NCBI GenBank assembly: GCA_033002965.1 | Contig: JAURVB010014578.1 | Span: forward strand, 1-64,000 | Length of the DNA stretch: 64,000 nucleotides | Direction: 5' to 3' | DNA from: Piper betle | Taxonomy: Eukaryota; Streptophyta; Magnoliopsida; Piperales; Piperaceae | Translations under genes and position numbers: made by a program | Shown here: positions 51,301-59,981 of the stretch, one piece after another | Position numbering within the stretch: position 1 is the first letter of the stretch | Layout of the letters: each line of letters starts with the position of its first letter | The notes under the pieces: model-generated | Database searches by the model: none | Told to the model about the DNA's origin: nothing | The model's input: the letters and a program-made list of their open reading frames with translations, nothing else

Positions 51301-54300
51301 CTTATTTCTATTAAATTAGGCATAACCACGGGTTCAACCACGACTGGCTGGGTTAACCGTCATGATTGAGCCGAGGGGTGCGGTGAAAAATTTGGACGAA
51401 CATCAGCCCCCTTGCCGATTTTTCGCAATCTGAGAAAGAAGAATCGGCAAAACATTTTTATTCATTTTTCATTCTTTTTTTTTTTTCATAATTTAGCCTA
51501 AGGTGACTCCTCGTGGGTTATAGTGTGGCCATTGACCATCATTTTGATCTTGAGGAGTGACTCTCTCACTCGACACTCGTGGCCTCCAAATCCAAATTTC
51601 TTTTTGTGGATTTTTCCTTAGGGCATCAAACTTCTTCTGCCCATAGTATGGAGGTGACCTTGATCTTTTATGATGCCTCCTACTATTTGTTGAGTTGTTG
51701 GCTGCTTCTCTTTTAAACCTTCTAGCAGCAGTGATTTTGATTGGAGCCCCCAACTTCTTGTCCCATGTCTGGTTGGATTGCGATCTTGACATCTTTGGTG
51801 ACACGAAGAAGTGGAGACGAGATGTTGATTCATGACTTGTGTTGAACTCCTCTTGTTCTTTGATTATATTTACCAAGTCTTCATCATTGGCGATTGTGAT
51901 AAGGTAATTGAAGCTTTCACCGGGTAGCTGACACTTAATCACCAAAGGGATGCTGGTAGAACATGTACCCCTGATTTGGGCGACAAGACTTGAATAAGAA
52001 CAATCATGCTCCAGTACAACCAGTCGTGTGTCTCCTCCAAAGTAGTGTTGCTTCCTTCCCTGGATTACTATCTTTCCGCCAAAGCTGCACATCAAGCGAA
52101 GTCTTGTTTTTGAGATCTTTGACTTGACTTCCTTTTGTGTTGAAGTTGTTCTGACAGCAAGCTGATCTTCCATCTTTTCTTTATCAAGCTCATCTTTTTC
52201 GAAAAGTCTTTTTCCTTGATTAGCTTGGACTTCAAACTTTTGGATTGATAGAGGTGTAGAACATCCTTTATCTTCTATAGTGGAAGCAGGCGACACCTTT
52301 GTGTCTTCAACATTAGCCATCGGGACATCCATTTCCTCTCCTTGTTTCTCTTTTCCTTTATGAGACTTCATTGGTAAGGATAAGTGGCTTACTGTCATCA
52401 CATTAGCATTAGCAGCTTTATACTTTATATCTCCTTTGTCCAGCAACTCTTGGATCTTTTCCATCACATCTCGACATATCACCGTTGGATGGCCAAGCAT
52501 TTGATGAAACCGGCAAAAATTCTCTTTCTTTTCATCCTCCGGTTTAGGTGGATTCTTCGGTATCCAGGGAGTGATTTTTCCTTGCTTGACCAAAACATCA
52601 AACCACCTTTCAGTATCACCAACATTGAAGGTGTAATCTTCTATATTTCTCCATTCACGCCGTTGTCGGGGCGCAGCCTTTCTATCTTCATTGTTATTCC
52701 TTGGCCCTTCCAATTGTTTTTCCCGACTTGATTCTCCAAGTTCAGTGACAGCATTGGTTGATGCCTTAGCATTTTTCAGAGAAGCAGAAACCCTTCCAAG
52801 TTCTTCAAAAATCAACATCCTTTCAAACAATTGTTCAAAAGTGTTGCATTGTGCACCACTTAAGAACCATGCAGCTGATCCGGCGTTCATTGCACAAATC
52901 TTCACAAGCTCCTTAATGTCAGGGGTCTCTTTCATTTGAGATGTGAGACTTCTAAACCTCTTCACATATGTTGCAAACCTTTCCCCTGATTCCCTTTGAC
53001 ACTGTCTTAAGTGTTCTATTGTTACTGGAATTTCCATGGATTGAAAGTGTTCTGTAAACTGCTCAACAAATTCATCCCATGAATTGATTGATCCAGAGGG
53101 GCGGTTATTGAACCATCTCAAGGCATTACCGCTAAGTGATGCCGGGAATTGTTGTAACTTTAATTTTTCATTTGCCACAATTGTTCCACACTCAATTTCA
53201 AAAATTGTGACATGATCTCCCGGATTGCCGTCTCCATCGAACTTCGTAAAAGTTGGGCGCTTGTATTTTTCCGGCAAAATTTCCGTGTAAACTTCATCGG
53301 CTAAAGGACGAAGACGCTTTACAACTTTACTAGGTTCTTTGTCCTTTTGAGCTATCAATGCGGCGATTAATGCGGCTTGTGCATCCATCGCGGCTTTTAA
53401 CTCATCAAATCGAGAATCCTGAATCGGCACAACTGGTGCGACTGGTGCTACAGGAACTGTTGCAGGATAGACTTGTGGAGGATAATTAACTGGTAGCGGA
53501 GCTACTGTGGCTGGAATTGTTGGCTGAAACATTGACATCAAGGGCGTCGCCGTTGAGGCGGACACCGCAGTGGTGATTGGCGGTGGAAATGCCATAGAAA
53601 CTGATGATTGAGGGATAGCAGGGCTATACCATGGGTACGGGTATGGTGGTGGGTAGTGGGGTGGTTGTGGGAACCATGATGACTGTGGTAGTGGACTAAT
53701 TTCAGTCCTACTTGGGGGTATAATTGGGTAGTGTTGCGTCCAACTTGGTTCGGACGACGAAATTATCAAGGGTGAGGCTTGAGACATAAATCCCGAGACA
53801 TTGGAAAACATATTATCTACCCGAGGGGTATTTGACAAATCCACACTTGTTGGAGCGGTTGCCAAAGGCCTTTCCAATAGTGCCGTAAAACTACTTGTCA
53901 TCGGTGGGTTAGCAGGCTGGTCCACTTCGTCTGGACTTCGCCGGTTTGCTAGGTCGGCATCTTCTCTTCTCGATGCACTTCCCATTGCGACGGATGCTCG
54001 CCTATTTAAGGCGAGTGCATCGTCAAGTGCCGATTCAAGTTGTCTAACCCGTTCTCGAAGTTGTTCGTTCGAGTTCGGGTTTTCATTTTGCAAGGCGACT
54101 GGCTCGCCCATGCTGGTGATGGATGGTATTTGCACTTCAGGTTGGTTTGTGGGTGCGTTAGAAGGTTCTCCTTCACTAGCACCTCTTTGTCTAGCCATAT
54201 GCCTTGTCTCGGGGGCCATTTTCTTTTATCCACACTATCTCTTCAAGCTGCACTGCTACCTCTTGACGGTCCCCAGTGGAGTCGCCAATTTATGTTCGGG

Positions 54301-56205
54301 CGCGGGTTCGTCCGCTGGTGCGGGTTAGAGTGTTCCCGCGTCGGGTTGGAAGGGTTCGGTGGGACCGAGGCGCCCTTGCCGCGCAAAGAGACAGCGGGAT
54401 GAGACTAAAGAGTCACAAGTATCCAATAACACTCGGTGGGATGGCCATTTCCAATCCTAATTATTCATTTCCATAAACATATCATGCTTGAATGCATGAA
54501 AATTGCAACTGCAATGCTGCTTCAACTTCAGCAGGGAAAGATTGTCTTCCTCCTCTGGATTGCAATAACTCCTCCAAAGCGTCTCCTTCAATTGTAGCAA
54601 ACCTTCATCTTCAAATGTAGCGTCCTCATCAAAAGCATGCTGGAGCAGCGTTCTTTCCAATCAGCAGCAGCAAGGTTGGCATCTCATCCTTCTTCTAACC
54701 GCAACATCGACCTTCAATGGCGTCTTTAATTGCAGCAGGGTGGATTTCAGCAACTCCTTTTTCAATCCAGCAAACATGGGTGTCCTCCTCCTAGCAGCAA
54801 CATCAACCTTCAATGGCGACCTTAATTGTAGCAGGGTGGATTTCAGCAACTCTTTTAATCAGCAAACATGGGTGTCCTCCTCCTAGCAGCAACATCAACC
54901 TTCAATGGCGACCTTAATTGCAGCAGGGTGGATTTCAGCAACTCTTTTAATCAGCAAGACAGCGACATGACATTTCCTTCCCTTTCTTCTTCTCCAATGG
55001 CAGCAACAAGCAAGGATGTAGGAGTAGGGCGTCCTCTTCCTAACAGCAGCAAGCCTGGGCGTGGAACACCGTCTTCCAGCCCTCCTCCTAACAGCAGCAG
55101 CCTGGGCGTGGAACACCGTTTTCCAGTCCCCTCCTAACAGCAATAGCCTGGGCGTGGAACACCGTCTTCCAGCCTCCTCCTAACAGCAACAGCCTGGGCG
55201 TGGAACACCGTCTTCCAGCCCCCCTCTTTTCAACCTGCAATGGCGTCCTTCTTTATAGTAAGCGAACAACAACTTCGTCTTCCTCAATGCAATAACTTTG
55301 TCTTCTCCAATGCAATAACTTTGTCTTCTTCAATGGCAGCAATGACTTCATCTTCCTCCACTTCGTCTTCTTCAATGGCAGCAATGACTTCGTCTTCCTC
55401 CACTTCGTCTTCTTCAATGCAATAACTTTGTCTTCCTCCACTTCGTCTTCTTCAATGGCAGCAATGACTTCGTCTTCCTCAATCTCGTGGACCCCTTTCC
55501 CTCCTTCCGAATAAATCTCACGTATCTTATTTCTATTAAATTAGGCATAACCACGGGTTCAACCACAACTGGCTGGGTTAACCGTCATGATTGAGCCGAG
55601 GGGTGCGGTGAAAAATTTGGACGAACATAAATATAAGTAGATGATAGTCATGAGAATATACCCAATTTCAAAGTTTTGAAAGTGAGGAGTATACAATACA
55701 ACTGATAGTTCGCCCATCAACCTTTTCAATAAAAGGTATAAAAAGCCTTCGTACAATTAGTTACACAAGATTAGGTCATTACTTATAATTTTGTTGACTT
55801 AATTTGTTTTTTCTTTGCTTCATATTCCTAGAGATCGTGTTTCAATGTCGAGAGGAAATAGTGTTAGTATAACTTCTAGGACTCAGTAAAAGTGACATTA
55901 AAGAAAAGAAAAGAAAATCTAACTTAAACCTGATTGTCAAAACAGCCATTTGTGGCCTAAAATTACAACACAAACCTGTAGTTAATAACTCTTCCTTCAC
56001 GTTGACCTTTGGAGTTTAAGCGATGCCTCATGTCCAAATGGTTTTTAGATTTTTCCTGAATAATTTTGAGATTTTGAATGTGAATTGTAGAAAATGACAA
56101 ACCAATATACACGAAGGAAAACAACAGAATTCAAAGAAATGGTAAAAGAAAACATTGAAGAAAAGCTACACTTCTTACATTCGACAATTCAACCTCGAGC
56201 TCTGC
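48367..56205 (-). CDS. Canopy/TLR4-regulator-like saposin-fold ER protein (At1g42480-like), 5' exon not found
   Basis: Eight exons are visible, 5' to 3' on the minus strand: 56205-56179, 56055-55976, 49970-49898, 49784-49727, 49570-49516, 49050-49026, 48654-48562 and 48447-48367. They join in phase to 163 residues and a stop. The sequence 'KNHLDMRHRLNSKGQREGR', then 'VSELRAVELLDDLCDKM', 'WVKVDSW', 'DISNYCGRLPEDTEDELTEL' and 'KVSCEDLSRHC' fits the DUF3456/canopy family of ER luminal proteins. The expected first exon with signal peptide and the CxxC of this fold was not found between 56206 and about 57000. So the gene is either 5'-truncated or has an unusual first exon. An LTR retrotransposon occupies most of the intron between 49971 and 55975. 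Its promoter side carries an ERSE (56650-56668). The family is solid; coding status is uncertain. Confidence 0.8.
50108..51402 (-). repeat. 3' LTR of the gag-only element (1295 bp)
   Basis: Terminal 'tgttcg...cgaaca' is shared with the other LTR. It carries three blocks of internal tandem repeats: units of about 85-100 bp with 'caatggcgaccttaattgca' around 50520-50770; units of about 45-60 bp with 'cctgggcgtggaacaccgtc' around 50860-50990; and short 'cttcgtcttc' units around 51040-51260. Compared with the other LTR it has a 'catg' insertion near 50252 and differs in repeat copy layout. Confidence 0.95.
51493..54219 (-). CDS. Retrotransposon Gag protein with a C-terminal PB1-like domain (908 aa)
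   Basis: The ORF is uninterrupted and is the only one in the element. In order: an N-terminal Leu/Arg coiled-coil-like stretch (about aa 50-72), a Pro/Tyr-rich segment (about 160-265), and a retrotransposon Gag core (about 315-480, 'LRWFNNRP', 'FVEQFTEHF', 'CQRESGERFATYVKRF'). Next is a CX2HX4HX4C cluster (C569, H572, H577, C582), then a linker. A region at about 703-795 reads like a plant PB1 domain: 'RLRLMCSFGGKI', 'YFGGDTRLVVL', 'IKCQLPGES' and 'ANDEDLVNI'. A basic Ser/Arg tail follows (about 845-870). PB1 domains mediate head-to-tail oligomerisation; Gag forms particles, so a PB1 may modify assembly (inference). The acidic cluster normally after QLP (DEDLD-like) is altered here. The start is the first ATG, 73 nt from the PBS end of the LTR. 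Confidence 0.9.
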   Translation of the reverse strand: MAPETRHMARQRGASEGEPSNAPTNQPEVQIPSITSMGEPVALQNENPNSNEQLRERVRQLESALDDALALNRRASVAMGSASRREDADLANRRSPDEVDQPANPPMTSSFTALLERPLATAPTSVDLSNTPRVDNMFSNVSGFMSQASPLIISSSEPSWTQHYPIIPPSRTEISPLPQSSWFPQPPHYPPPYPYPWYSPAIPQSSVSMAFPPPITTAVSASTATPLMSMFQPTIPATVAPLPVNYPPQVYPATVPVAPVAPVVPIQDSRFDELKAAMDAQAALIAALIAQKDKEPSKVVKRLRPLADEVYTEILPEKYKRPTFTKFDGDGNPGDHVTIFEIECGTIVANEKLKLQQFPASLSGNALRWFNNRPSGSINSWDEFVEQFTEHFQSMEIPVTIEHLRQCQRESGERFATYVKRFRSLTSQMKETPDIKELVKICAMNAGSAAWFLSGAQCNTFEQLFERMLIFEELGRVSASLKNAKASTNAVTELGESSREKQLEGPRNNNEDRKAAPRQRREWRNIEDYTFNVGDTERWFDVLVKQGKITPWIPKNPPKPEDEKKENFCRFHQMLGHPTVICRDVMEKIQELLDKGDIKYKAANANVMTVSHLSLPMKSHKGKEKQGEEMDVPMANVEDTKVSPASTIEDKGCSTPLSIQKFEVQANQGKRLFEKDELDKEKMEDQLAVRTTSTQKEVKSKISKTRLRLMCSFGGKIVIQGRKQHYFGGDTRLVVLEHDCSYSSLVAQIRGTCSTSIPLVIKCQLPGESFNYLITIANDEDLVNIIKEQEEFNTSHESTSRLHFFVSPKMSRSQSNQTWDKKLGAPIKITAARRFKREAANNSTNSRRHHKRSRSPPYYGQKKFDALRKNPQKEIWIWRPRVSSERVTPQDQNDGQWPHYNPRGVTLG
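51835..52113 (-). other. PB1-like domain-coding segment inside gag
   Basis: This encodes about residues 703-795 of the Gag protein. The order of motifs (CSFGG at 711-715, YFGGDTR at 726-732, a helix, QLPGES at 764-769, DEDL at 779-782) is that of PB1 domains in plant Raf-like kinases and octicosapeptide/Phox/Bem1p proteins. No intron is present, as expected after capture through an RNA. The assignment rests on recalled family pattern; a profile search is needed for a score. Confidence 0.8.
54274..54292 (-). other. Primer-binding site of the gag-only element
   Basis: Immediately inside the 5' LTR (minus-strand reading) is 'taaat' and then 'tggcgactccactgggg'. It starts with TGG, as expected for a tRNA 3' CCA complement. 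I recall this sequence type in Tat/Ogre-like elements, where it is assigned to a tRNA-Arg; that match is from memory. Confidence 0.65.
54293..55627 (-). repeat. 5' LTR of the gag-only element (1335 bp)
   Basis: This partner of 50108-51402 has the same ends and the same three internal repeat blocks. It is about 40 bp longer because the 'cctgggcgtggaacaccgtc' units (about 55046-55215) and the 'cttcgtcttc' units differ in number. Identity outside the repeat blocks is very high by eye. Confidence 0.95.
55252..55257 (-). promoter_or_regulatory. Candidate TATA box in the 5' LTR
   Basis: On the minus strand 'actataaag' lies about 375 bp from the LTR 5' end, and the same box is present in the 3' LTR at 51018-51023. 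This position would give a U3 of roughly 0.4 kb. No transcript evidence is available here. Confidence 0.45.
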
Positions 56206-56649
56206 CTGCAAATGTGATCAGTGCCAATCAGAACTCAGACTCATCTCAAGACTCGCTTTAAAGACAAACAGAAAGAAACAAAAATGGAAACTAGATAGAT
56301 CCACAGCAAAACATTACATACTAAATATCTTGTCCACTAGAGATAAACAAAGAGAGGAACTTGGAGCATTTGAACAAAAAACAAGCTCATATGTCCAAAT
56401 TTAACACGCCAATTCAAACGTAAATACCATCATAAGTGCACGGAATGTAGATTTGTGAATACACAGTCATTCATAGGCTAATGTGGAAGTCACATAACTG
56501 ACTAACTGTGAACAAAATCTTAATATTCCATTTGAGCTACAAAAGTGCCCCCCACAATTTTAAATTACGACTGATCTAAATGCAGAATTTATCTTGTTGA
56601 CACACTTTAAATCACATTCTAAAGCATAAAATCGAAACTAACTAACTAG

Positions 56650-56668
56650 CCAATGGGAACTCGCCACG
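56650..56668. promoter_or_regulatory. ER stress response element (CCAAT-N9-CCACG)
   Basis: CCAAT at 56650-56654 and CCACG at 56664-56668 are separated by exactly nine bases, the ERSE consensus used in the unfolded protein response. It lies about 445 bp upstream of the first detectable exon of the canopy-like gene, whose product family works in the ER. A G-box 'cccacgtgcg' is nearby (56707-56716). Motif and context agree; activity is untested. Confidence 0.6.
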
Positions 56669-56719
56669 TATGACACGAAACGGCAGCTGTCCTCCGAAAG
56701 TGGGGGCCCACGTGCGTGT

Positions 56720-58850
56720 TGTTTGATTTGCGATCGAATCCATGAAGTAATTGAGAGATTAATAGATTAAAACGCAAAAAATGGAAAATAAACAAAACCT
56801 CATGCGATTTGAATGTATGGATTAAATTAAATCGTGATTTTAATAAACATTAGCGATGTTTTAAAGAAAAAATCATATGAGTTTAAGTTGATGATAATAA
56901 TTAGATGATAAAAAATAATTTTGTCTAGTTAAATCCCTTTCAATTTGATATAAACATATCCGCCACATTAATTGACATAGAATTATGGTACTCAGACGTT
57001 TTCTTCTACCTACAACAACATCCAAGTCCTAAGCCCAAACATGTCTGGGATTGGATCATTATTTATTCTTATTTGTCATTCAATGAGGTTCCATAGCTAA
57101 CCATCATATCATAGAGTTGCATGTTAAATTGGACAGATGGGAATGAATAACATTATGGGGGGATTTATTTATTTTAATCAGAATTAGATTTATTAATATG
57201 ATTGTTAATAAGTCAAAATTTTGCATCATTGCCCCTAAGGCCCTAAACTACAATTATTTAAGATATAATTTAGACCATAAAACATGTTTATTTCGTTAGT
57301 TGGCATCAGATCTTGTTAATGCAATTGGGACGACTTTTTCTACATGAACGAGCTGGGGCCCGCACTCACCGCCAAACAACCCCAATTGTCGGAATGGAAT
57401 AACTGCAATGGCTTTTCTTTTCACATTTACACCCTCGACTACGATGAAATTAGGATTAACTCCCGAATGTTTGCGAGGTTTGTCAGTTACGGACAACTCA
57501 TGACTTAAAATGATTTAAAAATGATTATGTATTGTCGTTCTGTTTGAAAATTATTCACGAATAGACATGATAATTTCTAATCCATTTTTTTGGTATTTAC
57601 TTGATCTTAATATACATTTAGACTCTTATTTTTTTCTTTTAAATATGATGTACCAAGAAAATTTTCTTTACTATCACGAGCTTATTTATATCGTTTTAAT
57701 TTTAAAATTTACGGACAATATTTTAATACGATGAAAGTTTGTCTTGTATTTTTCTAATTTATTTTAGTCATTTATTTCCCTTATTATATTTTAACTTGTT
57801 ACTTGATTAATTATTTTGGAAGTTTTTGACCTTTTTCTAAATTTTAATATATGAGTAGCTTTTATGATATTATTATTTTATATTGCTAAGAAATATGTGT
57901 AAGAAACATAAATTCGAACCAGATATTTTCAAATCACGATTAGTGACGACAACAACAAATGATAATTAATCAAAACATTGAATGAGACATTTATTATTCT
58001 TAAAACTATTTATGCAAAGTCTAAATTTAACATGAAATACTAAGAATTAATAATGTAACAAACCTTAATTGGATATTTATTTATTTTAGTTTAAGACTAA
58101 TTACAGCTAAAATCATCACTTCATGATCATAATAACATACCTTGCACATGTTGATATATCTATGATTGTCTAAAAGTTTTGATTATGAATCCATATAATA
58201 ATAAGCCTTTTATGATGTTATATTATTAGAATTGTCCATGGGAATTATAAGCCAACAAAGAAAAAGAATGTATTTATTATTAGCATTATGATATGTCAAA
58301 GACATTTGGCTATTTCTAGATAAATTAGTAATTATATAAATATGTTTGTTTATAATTAGAATCTTACAAACTATTTTAAAGATCAACCAAGCTAATTAAA
58401 TCTTATGCCAAGAAAAATATTAAGGTCGTACAATACTTACATTAATTTACAAAAAAATTAGTCTCAAGATTAATATTATATAAATGTCTATTTATGATTA
58501 TGTAATAGTGAAAAAAATGAACAAAAAAAGTAAATAAAATTTGATAGTAAATTGCTTAGTATAAGCTAGTGTAGATATACATTTGTCATCTAAAAATAGA
58601 TTTAAACATTTATCAAAATCATACCGGTATTATTATTATTTCAAAATAAAATAAAATAAAATACTCTTTATTATCCAACCAACTCATATTTTTTTAACGG
58701 AAAGAACAATATCCACTTGTTAAAATTTAATTATTTATGATATTTTTTAATATTTTTTCCGTTTAATAATTTGAATTGGTTTAAGAATGAAGAGTAAAAC
58801 CACATAGATTCTACTCTATCATTTGGACACCACCAAAAATAGGGGAAGTG
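56720..58850. other. AT-rich intergenic DNA
   Basis: No exon is supported, including on the minus strand where the missing 5' exon of the canopy-like gene was sought. It is mostly A/T-rich, with a GC-richer patch at 57340-57390 of no recognised origin. Confidence 0.55.
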
Positions 58851-59128
58851 GGCTTATCTATAATTATCTCAAACTCAATCCCTTCCCACAGAAAAAAAGA
58901 ACACAAATTTTGGTTCCCGGCAAACGCGCCGGAAACTCCGATCATCAAATCCAAGATCCCCCAATCTCCCGACCAATCCAATTCCATCCATGATTCCATA
59001 TATTCCAAATTCCAATCAATTTCTCAATTTTTGTGATCTCGATTGATAGCAGATTGATTGATCAATCATCTTCATCTTCGGCTTAATTGCGTCTAACTGG
59101 TAGCTGTGCTGTTGCTTTCCAGATCGAG

Positions 59129-59767
59129 GTAAGACAATAGATTCGATCTTTTTTGTTGCTATTTTGGTGTTTTGAGATCTTGGGGGTGTGGTTTGGGCGG
59201 TTTATCGTGTGGTAGGACAGTAAAGTTTTTATCTTTTGCTGTTTTGGGGTTTGGGGGAGGGTGTTGCGTGTCTGGAGTGGTAATGGAGGTGTGGTTGGAC
59301 GTGGGTTTTGGGCTGTGAGTGGTGTTGAGTGGTAAAGTTGGGATCTTTGCAATGGATTGGGTTGTCTGCAATTGGAAAGTTTGAGGTTTTCTTTTCTGAT
59401 ACGTTGGAGTGGGGAAGGAGGTGAGTTTGCTGCTGGTGAATGGTAAAGGTGAGATCTTTGTTATAGATTGGGTAGCCTGGACTTGAAAATTTTGAAGATT
59501 GGTTTGTTGATATTTTTGGATGTGGAGCAGGTTGTTGATTGGAGTGGGGAAGGAGGTGAGTGTTATGTTGTTGAATGGTAATTTTGCATGGATTGATATG
59601 TCCGGATTTGAAAAGTTTGAGGATTGGTTTGTTGATTCTTGCTGTTGGTACAATGAGTGGGAAAGGATTGATATTCCTGAATGGTAAAGTTGGGTTCTTT
59701 GCATGGACTTGTTTGTCTGGAATTGAGACGCTTGTGGAATGATTTGTTGATAATTGTCTTTGTGTAG
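59129..59767 (+). promoter_or_regulatory. Leader intron of the F-box/kelch gene with internal repeats
   Basis: A donor 'atcgag|gtaag' at 59128/59129 and an acceptor 'tgtgtag' ending at 59767 bracket T/G-rich DNA ahead of the ATG at 59982. From 59331 to about 59765 it consists of about four degenerate units, each starting 'tggtaa', at 59331, 59442, 59577 and 59683. They share 'ggtttgttgat' and 'ggagtggggaaggaggtgag'. The acceptor is a best guess. Confidence 0.55.
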
Positions 59768-59981
59768 GTTGTGCTAGATTGGAGGTAGGAAGGGAGGTGA
59801 ATCTGAGGCGATTGTGAATCTGAATCGTGTGAAGATTATTGTGTGGGTCCAGCTGGGGTTTTGGGGTATGCAGGAGGTTGTGGCTAACTGGGGAGAGACA
59901 AGAAGGCAATCGCTTTGGTATTGGTATGGTATGTGTCTATGTGAATGTTAGAAGCTGTGGAGGGGGTGGGGGTTGTTTGAG

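Larger units (their letters stand above)
50108..55627 (-). mobile_element. Complete non-autonomous gag-only LTR retrotransposon (TR-GAG-like), 5.5 kb
   Basis: Two long direct repeats (50108-51402 and 54293-55627) begin 'tgttcgggcgcgggttcgtc' and end 'ggacgaaca'. The 5-bp target duplication 'taaat' lies at 50103-50107 and 55628-55632. Reading on the minus strand, the 5' LTR is 55627-54293. It is followed by a PBS-like 'tggcgactccactgggg', one ORF (gag, 54219-51493) and a polypurine 'ggcaagggggctga' just before the 3' LTR. The internal region is only about 2.9 kb and contains no protease, RT, RNase H or integrase. The near-identical LTRs and intact ORF imply a recent insertion. It lies in an intron of the canopy-like gene, in the same transcriptional direction. 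The Gag style and PBS suggest a Ty3/gypsy Tat/Ogre-related parent (inference). Confidence 0.95.

Noticed and set aside
53801..54402. Open frames on the + strand opposite the gag gene
   Set aside because: They are antisense shadows of the 908-codon gag ORF.
54293..54476. Possible separate solo LTR at the right of gag
   Set aside because: The matching LTR at 50108 and the shared TAAAT target duplication show both belong to one element.
59973..59981. Start of the F-box/kelch frame at a TTG
   Set aside because: TTG is not a normal plant start; the first in-frame ATG is at 59982.
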